Origin: Sphingobium sp.
Lineage (GTDB): Bacteria > Pseudomonadota > Alphaproteobacteria > Sphingomonadales > Sphingomonadaceae
Length of the DNA stretch: 12,155 nucleotides
Assembly: GCA_030148625.1 (NCBI GenBank)
Contig: JASBTC010000368.1
Span: 1-12,155, forward strand
Reading direction: 5' to 3'
Numbering within the stretch: the first letter of the stretch is position 1; each line of letters begins with the position of its first letter. The notes under the pieces were generated by a model. The model worked only from the letters and a program-made list of their open reading frames with translations, was not told the DNA's origin and searched no databases. Below are positions 6,597 to 12,155 of this stretch, piece by piece. Position numbers and translations under genes: made by a program.

Positions 6597-8677
6597 TGCG
6601 GCACATCGCCGCCATGACGGCGTTCGCAGCGCTAAGCGTGACGCCCGCGCTGGCAGCTTGCGAGGATCTGCTACCTCAGGCCATGGAAGGGCGCGCTTCG
6701 GCGCGCCCGGTCGCCGCCCGCGACCTGGCGCTGCTACGCGATATCGGTCAACCCGGCGATCGTGTCGATCTCGAGAGCCCGCTCGGACTGTCGCCCGATG
6801 GCCGCCGGGCGGCCTTCGTGCTGCGCCGCGCCGATCCCGTGGGCAACGCTTATTGCCAGGGACTGGTTGTGCTCGACCTCGCCACCGGCACGCCGCGGCT
6901 GGTCGATCGGGGCGGCGATCTGATCCGGGACCGCTATCCGCTGTTCGGCCACGCGCTTCCCGAAAGTGGCGTGCCCAGGGTCATCGTGCCGCGCTGGTCC
7001 CCCGACGGCCGTCGCATCGCCTATCTCAAGCGGGAGGGTGCCAAGGCACAAATCTGGTTGGCGCATGCCGATGGCGGTGGTGCCACCGCGCTCAGCCGGA
7101 TCGAGGCGGGCGTCGAGGCATTTGCGTGGACGGCGGATGGACAGCAGTTGGTTTTGTCCAGCCGTACCGGCGAGATCGCCGCCCACGTCGCTTTCGCGAC
7201 CGAAGCGCTCGGCGGATATCTGGTCGACGCCCGGTTCAGGCCGCTCAGCGCCAGGCACCCATTTTCGCGCGAAGCGACGATTGCGACGCACGCATTCACG
7301 ATCGATGTCGCAACCGGCGTAGCCCGGCCGGCGACCGAAGCGGAGCAGGCACTGCTCGCGCACGTTCCCGCTACGGTGCCGGCCGAGGCGCTGGCGGCAG
7401 CGTCCGGATCGCAGGGTCGCATCGCCTGGACGGTCCAGCCGCCCGGCGAGACGCTCGAACGCCGGCTGGTCGCCCGGGTCGATGGCGAGGAACGCATCTG
7501 TGCCGCCTGCACGGGCGAGATCGTCATTCTCTGGTGGTCGAACGCCGGTTCGCTCTTCTTCCTCCGGCGTGAAGGCGACGCGCGGCAAAGCCTCGCCCTG
7601 TATCGCTGGTCTCCGGCCAAGGGGGCTGGGCCTCGGCGACTTCTGTCGACCGAGGATCTCATCATCGGCTGCCGGCCCGTCGGCCAGGAGGACTCGATCT
7701 GCCTGCGCGAGGGATCGCAAATCCCGCGGCGCATCGTCCGGATCGACGGGGAGACCGGCCGGTCCGTGCCGGTCTGGAATCCCAATCCCGGCTTCGATCA
7801 TCTGGAAAGGGCGCGTGTCGAGCGGCTCTTCTGGACGAATGCGAACGGCATCGAGACTTTCGGCGATCTTGTGCTTCCGCCCGGCAAGAGCGGCGCACCT
7901 TATCCACTGGTCATCGTTCAATATGGGTCACGCGGCTTCCTGCGCGGCGGGACGGGCGACGAATATCCGATTCTCGCGCTGGCGGCGCGCGGCCATGCCG
8001 TCCTCAGTTTCCAACGCCCGCTGCATCTGTCGCTCTTGCCCGGCGAATATGGGGGCAAGCCAGTCGCGGAAAGCAGCATTCACGCCGAGCGCCGCAGCGT
8101 ACAGTCGGCGCTCGAACGCGGGATCGCGCTCGCGCTTTCGAAAGGGGAGATCGACCGGCACCGGGTGGCGATCACCGGCCTCAGCGACGGCGCCGAGACC
8201 GCGCAATGGGCGCTCATCCATGGCGGTCCCTTCGCCGCCGCGGCGATCAGCAGCTGCTGCGTCGATGCGAGCCTGATTCCCTTGCTGGGCGAGGCGCAGA
8301 TCGATGCCTTCGCCGGGGCCGGCTTTCCGCGACCGGGCGAAGCGCGATCGGATTTCTGGCGACCGCTCTCGCTCGCGGCTAATGCGTCGGGCATCACGAC
8401 GCCGATCCTGATGAATCTGGCGGATGACGAGTTTCTGGGGGCGCTCAACGGATATTCGGCGTTGAGGACTGCCGGCCGTCCGGTCGAGATGCATGTCTTT
8501 CCCGGCGAACATCACATCAAGTTCCAGCCCGCGCACCGGCTGGCCATCTATGAGCGCAATCTGCAATGGTTCGATTTCTGGCTGAAGGGTCGGGAGGATC
8601 CTGCGCTATCGCTTCGACCCCAATATGCGCGGTGGCGGGCGTTACGGACACTTCGATCGGGTGTGCGGCCCGGATGA
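6596..8677 (+). CDS. Lasso peptide isopeptidase (prolyl-oligopeptidase-like serine hydrolase)
   Basis: The 693-residue enzyme is predicted to cut the Gly1-Asp8 isopeptide bond and linearise the lasso peptide, as AtxE proteins do for astexins. The N-terminus is a secretion signal (hydrophobic to ALA at 18-20). The first half (about 55-400) has repeated beta-propeller signatures such as LSPDGRRAAF and WSPDGRRIAY. The C-terminal alpha/beta-hydrolase domain (about 410-665) carries GLSDG with nucleophile Ser530, an acidic residue in LADDE (610-612), and His639 or His640 in FPGEHHIKF. These positions are close to those of AtxE2 as I recall it. The start at 6596 overlaps the receptor stop (TGATG), implying coupled translation. 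A longer in-frame reading from 6266 would overlap the receptor and lack a signal, so it is rejected. LAAC at 19-22 also fits a lipobox. Confidence 0.93.
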   Translation: MRHIAAMTAFAALSVTPALAACEDLLPQAMEGRASARPVAARDLALLRDIGQPGDRVDLESPLGLSPDGRRAAFVLRRADPVGNAYCQGLVVLDLATGTPRLVDRGGDLIRDRYPLFGHALPESGVPRVIVPRWSPDGRRIAYLKREGAKAQIWLAHADGGGATALSRIEAGVEAFAWTADGQQLVLSSRTGEIAAHVAFATEALGGYLVDARFRPLSARHPFSREATIATHAFTIDVATGVARPATEAEQALLAHVPATVPAEALAAASGSQGRIAWTVQPPGETLERRLVARVDGEERICAACTGEIVILWWSNAGSLFFLRREGDARQSLALYRWSPAKGAGPRRLLSTEDLIIGCRPVGQEDSICLREGSQIPRRIVRIDGETGRSVPVWNPNPGFDHLERARVERLFWTNANGIETFGDLVLPPGKSGAPYPLVIVQYGSRGFLRGGTGDEYPILALAARGHAVLSFQRPLHLSLLPGEYGGKPVAESSIHAERRSVQSALERGIALALSKGEIDRHRVAITGLSDGAETAQWALIHGGPFAAAAISSCCVDASLIPLLGEAQIDAFAGAGFPRPGEARSDFWRPLSLAANASGITTPILMNLADDEFLGALNGYSALRTAGRPVEMHVFPGEHHIKFQPAHRLAIYERNLQWFDFWLKGREDPALSLRPQYARWRALRTLRSGVRPG

Positions 8678-8681
8678 CGGC

Positions 8682-10388
8682 TCAGCTCCAGCTGCGCACC
8701 CATGCCTCGGTATCGACAAGAGCAAGGATACGATGGACGTCGCCCCGTTCCGCATCGCCGCCATCGAGCGACCGGGTGATCGCCGCCCGGTCGAGCAATG
8801 CGTGATCCGCCAGCAGCCCCCCGAGCAGCATTTCCCGGATCTCCCGGCGATGGCGTTCGATCAGTGCGACGCAGAAGCTGTCGGGACCGCCTTTGGTGCG
8901 GCGATGGGCGATCTCGGGCGGCAAAATAGACGAATAGGCGGCGCGTGCGACAGCCCGGTTCTCGCCGCCCTCGCACCAACGCCAGCTCGGGATCGACAGG
9001 CATGTCTCGACGATCGGCTGCGCGAGAAGCGGTAATACCGCCTCGGCTTCGCCCGGCGCATAGGCGTGCCGGTATCTCTGTGTGCGCATGAGGTTCGCGA
9101 TATGCGCCGCCTTGCCCGGCGGCAGCGCGATACCGGGCGAAAGCCAGGGATGATCGGGCACCGTATCCGCCATCGCAACGCCGGCGACGCTCAGGAAGCT
9201 CGTATCGCGCGCACCCAGCGCGCCGCCGCCCCGCCAAAGCCGCGCAAGCGCCCGGCGCCAGACCATGGGCACGCCGCATGATGTGAGGCGTGCGATATCG
9301 ACCGATGTGGCGATCGCCGCGGCCAGGCCTTCCGCGCGCAGCCGGTCGACCACCGGGCTTGCCGATATCGTGAGGCCGAAGACATTGTCGCCGCCGTCGC
9401 CGCTGAAGATCGCATCGGCGCCGATCGCCGCGGCATGATGCTGGCGGCGGCGATCATAGCCCTGCGCGAAGGTGCGCGCGCTCGGCCAGGGCTGATGGGC
9501 GCTCGTCGCCTTGGCGATGTCGATATCGTCATGGTCGTAGTTATCGCTCACGAAGCCCAGGTCGAGCGCCTCGGCGAGAATCCGCACATAGGGGCGCTCG
9601 TCGCCCCGCGCGTCCGCGGTCGCGAGCGTGAGCAAGGCGACGTCGCGACGCTGCGATGCGAGACTTGCGGCGATGATCGAGGAATCGAGCCCGCCCGAAA
9701 CCGTCACGAGAATGCGGCGATGACAGCCGGCGAGCGCTTCGATCGTGCGATCGATTACCCGCCTGAGCATAGGGGCGCAGACCGAGGGGGCCCCGATATG
9801 ATCCCAGGGCCTCCAGAATGGTTCGCTCCGGCTCGCACGGCCAAGCGAAAGCGCGAAGCCCGGCAGCAACTCGGTCACGCCAACGAGTCCGGTGCGGCTG
9901 CAATGATGTCCCGGCCGTGCCAGGCGTGCCGCGACCGAGGCATAATCCACTTTCGGTCTCGATGGCGCGAGTGCTGCGAGCAGTCGCGCGTCGCCCGCCA
10001 TCGCCCAGAGGCTCGGCCATCTGGCCCAATAGGCAGGAATGGTTCCGGACGGATCGCGCAGGATCCGGAGTTCGTCTGTTACCTCGTCCTCGACGATGGC
10101 GAGATATGCGCCCCAATGCGATCCGCCGAGATGCGCACCCGGCTCTGAAAGGATCGCCGAAGCCATGGCGTCATCCAGCGCGAAGATGCGCGCAGAGCCG
10201 TCATGCGCGAACAGCCGGCCGATGATCGCGATGCCGGCGTTGATCATGATCGGCGTGCCGGGATCGGCAAGAAGCGTGAATGCGCTGCACGCATGTCGCC
10301 GAACCAGGCCCAGTGTCTCGGCATTCGTCTCGACAGCCCTGCGCCCGCCATGATCGGCACCGGTCAGCATCACCCAACGCTCCAGCAT
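8682..10388 (-). CDS. Lasso peptide cyclase (C protein, asparagine synthetase B-like)
   Basis: This 568-residue ATP-dependent macrolactam synthetase should adenylate the side-chain carboxylate of core Asp8 and close the ring onto Gly1 while the tail is threaded. The N-terminal half (about 1-190) resembles a glutamine amidotransferase fold, but residue 2 is Leu, not the Cys nucleophile, as expected for a cyclase that uses no ammonia. The synthetase half has the PP-loop SGGLDSS (231-237), SGDGGDNVFG (329-338) and the conserved lysine in RRTKGG (496-501). The start at 10388 overlaps the stop of B (TGATG), giving tight coupling. An extended in-frame start at 10469 would lie inside B and is not favoured. 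The stop is 4 bp from the convergent isopeptidase stop. Confidence 0.93.
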   Translation of the reverse strand: MLERWVMLTGADHGGRRAVETNAETLGLVRRHACSAFTLLADPGTPIMINAGIAIIGRLFAHDGSARIFALDDAMASAILSEPGAHLGGSHWGAYLAIVEDEVTDELRILRDPSGTIPAYWARWPSLWAMAGDARLLAALAPSRPKVDYASVAARLARPGHHCSRTGLVGVTELLPGFALSLGRASRSEPFWRPWDHIGAPSVCAPMLRRVIDRTIEALAGCHRRILVTVSGGLDSSIIAASLASQRRDVALLTLATADARGDERPYVRILAEALDLGFVSDNYDHDDIDIAKATSAHQPWPSARTFAQGYDRRRQHHAAAIGADAIFSGDGGDNVFGLTISASPVVDRLRAEGLAAAIATSVDIARLTSCGVPMVWRRALARLWRGGGALGARDTSFLSVAGVAMADTVPDHPWLSPGIALPPGKAAHIANLMRTQRYRHAYAPGEAEAVLPLLAQPIVETCLSIPSWRWCEGGENRAVARAAYSSILPPEIAHRRTKGGPDSFCVALIERHRREIREMLLGGLLADHALLDRAAITRSLDGGDAERGDVHRILALVDTEAWVRSWS

Positions 10389-11038
10389 CACACCACCAGG
10401 ATCGGTGTGAACAAACGCGTCAGCGCGACATCGCCATTGAGTACCATGCCGTCCGACTGGACCCAGCAATGCGCGGCGAAGGGGCGGGCGGTGACGCCGA
10501 AGATCAGATGGGCATCGACCTTCGAACGGCGAAGCGCCGCGAGCAACGCGATCGACTTGGCGAGACAGCGATCATGCGCAGAATAGAGCAGGTCGGCCTG
10601 GGCATGCGCCCGCACGATCCCGGACATCGCGCCGGCATCGATCGTGCCGTTGGGACGGATCGAGCGTAGCCGCGCAATGATCGAGCCCAAGCGGCGATGG
10701 CGGGTGAGCCATGATGCGTGAACTTGATCCGCCAGGGCGCGCAGGAGCGAATGGGCCGCGGGCCCGCCCGTGGCGTTCGGGACGAAGGTGCCGTTGCATG
10801 CCGGCGCTATGACGGGAACAGGGCGCCCGGGCTCGGGCACGTGGCGGATCAGGCCGCCTATCGACACATTCGATCGCGGATCGGTGTCCTCCGGTTCCTC
10901 GGAGCCGGCGATCAGCCGGCGGAATGCCTGATCCGCGTCCGCGTCGAGGCGGAAGTAGCGATCATGTTCGAGGTCGAGGAATATGATCCGGTCCTCGACA
11001 AGGCAGAAGGACAGGCCGGGCGCGAGCTGCAGACCCAT
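10388..11038 (-). CDS. Lasso peptide B protein (RRE plus leader peptidase, fused)
   Basis: The 216-residue protein recognises the precursor leader and removes it. Residues 1 to about 80 form a PqqD-like RiPP recognition element (VEDRIIFLDLEHDRYFRLDA at 14-33). The C-terminal transglutaminase-fold cysteine protease (about 95-216) has a visible triad: Cys158 in HDRCLAKS, His190 in AAHCWV, and Asp203 in LNGDV. Fusion of the two parts is usual in proteobacteria, whereas Gram-positive clusters split them into B1 and B2. ATG 11038 is preferred because GGAGAG lies a few bases upstream. The longer reading from 11080 would run through the intergenic hairpin. Its last codon overlaps the start of C. Confidence 0.93.
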   Translation of the reverse strand: MGLQLAPGLSFCLVEDRIIFLDLEHDRYFRLDADADQAFRRLIAGSEEPEDTDPRSNVSIGGLIRHVPEPGRPVPVIAPACNGTFVPNATGGPAAHSLLRALADQVHASWLTRHRRLGSIIARLRSIRPNGTIDAGAMSGIVRAHAQADLLYSAHDRCLAKSIALLAALRRSKVDAHLIFGVTARPFAAHCWVQSDGMVLNGDVALTRLFTPILVV

Positions 11039-11055
11039 GATGCTCTCCAGGCAAA

Positions 11056-11082
11056 GGGTGCACGGGCGGGGCCCGTGCACCC
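11056..11082 (-). terminator. Perfect 12-bp hairpin between precursor and B genes
   Basis: GGGTGCACGGGC and GCCCGTGCACCC flank a 3-nt loop, with no mismatch. It lies 8 nt after the precursor stop and before the B ribosome binding site, and no U-run follows. In known proteobacterial lasso operons a hairpin at this place is thought to protect the precursor mRNA and let only part of the transcripts continue into B and C. It is therefore more a processing or attenuation element than a full terminator. Confidence 0.8.
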
Positions 11083-11090
11083 GATGCGGC

Positions 11091-11222
11091 TCAGTCGTCG
11101 CTGAGGCCCGAGATCGGGAACTGCTCGTCGGGCAGGTCGCGCGCGCCCTTGCCCACGCCGCGGGTCTCGATGCTGGCGACGCCGAGCTCGATGGTGTCGT
11201 TGGTTTCGTTCGGATGGTCCAT
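11091..11222 (-). CDS. Lasso peptide precursor (A), 21-residue leader plus 22-residue core
   Basis: This 43-codon gene was found by reading the gap upstream of B. The leader is MDHPNETNDTIELG then VASIETR. Thr20 is at position -2, the residue lasso processing enzymes require, and the IELGxAS..T pattern resembles other proteobacterial leaders. The core starts at Gly22. Its ring segment is GVGKGARD and its tail runs from LPDEQF to GLSDD. Asp8 of the core is the only acid at positions 7-9, so an 8-residue Gly1-Asp8 ring is predicted; Asp11 and Glu12 would give rings too large for the class. The SDD end resembles the sphingonodins as I remember them. The ribosome binding site AGAGGAA (11230-11236) precedes the ATG by 7 nt. 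By hand sum the cyclised core is about 2254.09 Da monoisotopic. Confidence 0.93.
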   Translation of the reverse strand: MDHPNETNDTIELGVASIETRGVGKGARDLPDEQFPISGLSDD

Positions 11223-11229
11223 GACTAGG

Positions 11230-11236
11230 TTCCTCT
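11230..11236 (-). promoter_or_regulatory. Ribosome binding site of the lasso precursor
   Basis: AGAGGAA lies 7 nt upstream of the precursor ATG and fixes its start, since the frame has no other ATG upstream. A small hairpin, CCGCA-N5-TGCGG (11241-11255), sits just before it in the 5' leader and leaves the site open. Confidence 0.75.
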
Positions 11237-11293
11237 CTTCCCGCAGGGATTGCGGTGGAGGAAAGGCTGAACCGGAGCGACCGATACACGAAA

Positions 11294-11323
11294 TCTATAA
11301 AGTCGATATTGGACGATTGTTGA
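11294..11323 (-). promoter_or_regulatory. Candidate promoter of the lasso A-B-C operon
   Basis: On the minus strand TCAACA (11318-11323) resembles a -35 box. It is followed by TATAGA after 18 nt (11294-11299), or TTTATA after 16 nt (11296-11301). This is a short AT-rich patch in GC-rich DNA, about 75 nt before the precursor ATG, which would leave a 5' leader of roughly 65 nt. It looks like a housekeeping sigma promoter rather than an ECF one, so the synthesis arm may not be under the local sigma factor. Confidence 0.45.
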
Positions 11324-12155
11324 GCGGGGCGCTGCTGGTCTCGACGACCGAGCCCGATCGCGAAGAAGCGATTTGGCGGAGAGGACTGGATCGGGGCGCA
11401 GGCCCATGAAAGAAAGAGCGGAACGACGCCAAATCCTTGGCCTCCGCAAAGATCGCAAGGGCGGTAATTCCCGAAATGGAGCGTTGGGGAGACATCGACG
11501 GCTTTTCGGGCGAGCGGCACGTCTGGGTGTCATCGGCGCAGGTCTGGCGCCAGAACATGCGCGAGGACAGCTTGCGTCAGCCCGTCATGGCCGACGACGG
11601 CGCAGCGCGTCCGGATCGCGCGTAATTTCGACAGCTGATATGATGCATTCGGCGCTAGGTCCGGCGAACGGGCCTATCACGCGCCGACCGATCGCGTGCG
11701 CATCTGGTCGGCGGCACGGGCCGTGCCGAAGGGATGCGGGCCGGGTTGAGAGGCCGATGAGGCGTTTCGATGCTGGTGGCGGATCCGTCCAGCCGTTGGG
11801 AGGCAATCGGCGACACGTTGTTGCCGCACATCCAGGCCGCGATTGCGCAACCGGCCGATATTGATCGTCTGCCTGTTGGTGAGCGGCTCGCAATTTCCGG
11901 CGCATCGAGCATCTGCGGCGCGGCAATTATACCCACCATTCCGGACTTATCTCTGGCTTGGCCTCCGCATGCCCGGTGATAGGGTCATGCGCCCGGGTGG
12001 TCAGTGCTATGTCCAGGCCTTGCGGCTAAAGGCACCGCGGCTCGTCCCCTCAAAACGACTCATCGCCCGGGGCACCGACGATGCGCCATCCGGCCGGTAC
12101 CCATTCGGTTCGGGCCCGCCTTTCAGCTGCGAAGCCGATCCCGCATGAGGCCGGC
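11324..12155. other. Right flank without a convincing gene
   Basis: Open frames here are short, overlap each other on both strands and match nothing I know. The least unlikely are the plus-strand frame 11410-11625, which has no good start codon, and the 69-codon ORF 11770-11979, which has a GAGG 7 nt upstream of its ATG. The stretch may be decayed coding DNA at the border of the lasso locus. I see no tRNA, insertion-sequence ends or long repeats. Confidence 0.5.

Noticed and set aside
10389..10469. Longer start for the cyclase
   Set aside because: The extra 27 codons lie inside the end of B. The start at 10388 overlaps the B stop and fits the family N-terminus.
11039..11080. Longer start for the B protein
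   Set aside because: It would be encoded by the hairpin, and 11038 has its own ribosome binding site directly before the RRE sequence.
11410..11625. Plus-strand open frame with protein-like composition (SGERHVWVSSAQVWRQNM)
   Set aside because: It has only a TTG start without a ribosome binding site and competes with a minus-strand frame of similar length. It may be a gene remnant.
11770..11979. 69-codon plus-strand ORF with a GAGG before its ATG
   Set aside because: No family is recognised, another minus-strand ORF overlaps it, and it is too short to call from codon use alone.
11990..12060. Possible tRNA-like stretch
   Set aside because: No T-loop GTTCGA motif and no foldable acceptor stem were found.
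1..12155. CRISPR array or insertion sequence
   Set aside because: No regularly spaced repeats, no transposase frame and no terminal inverted repeats were seen.

Overview
The window looks like chromosomal DNA from a GC-rich alphaproteobacterium, most likely a sphingomonad. The reasons are codon use, the FecI/FecR/TonB-receptor gene style, and a lasso peptide precursor resembling those known from Sphingobium and Sphingopyxis. Its centre (about 2.3-11.3 kb) is a complete lasso peptide (RiPP) locus of the proteobacterial isopeptidase type, built as two convergent operons.

Plus-strand arm (2318-8677): an ECF sigma factor of FecI type, a FecR-type anti-sigma regulator, a TonB-dependent outer-membrane receptor with an N-terminal STN signalling domain, and an exported prolyl-oligopeptidase-like lasso peptide isopeptidase. 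Minus-strand arm (11222 down to 8682): a 43-residue precursor that is absent from the usual ORF-size range, a perfect 12-bp hairpin, the fused RRE/cysteine-protease B protein, and the asparagine-synthetase-like cyclase C. The arms meet tail to tail with 4 bp between the stop codons. Both arms contain a TGATG stop/start overlap (receptor/isopeptidase and B/C).

Inferred working: B removes the 21-residue leader after Thr20-Arg21. C activates Asp8 of the core and joins it to Gly1, giving an 8-residue ring around a 14-residue tail. The product leaves by an unknown route, since the window has no ABC exporter. It is probably bound by the receptor, whose STN domain can signal through FecR to the sigma factor, then imported to the periplasm and linearised by the isopeptidase. 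That logic resembles a scavenging or siderophore-like cycle more than a pure antibiotic cluster, which would carry an immunity exporter.

Left flank (1-1955): a 30-codon single-TM peptide gene with a strong ribosome binding site and a LexA-like box upstream, the start codon of a further gene at the window edge, a 517-residue large serine recombinase, and a doubtful 47-codon ORF in front of it. Two stretches hold no convincing gene: 1956-2317 (upstream region of the sigma operon, with short repeats) and about 11324-12155 (right end).
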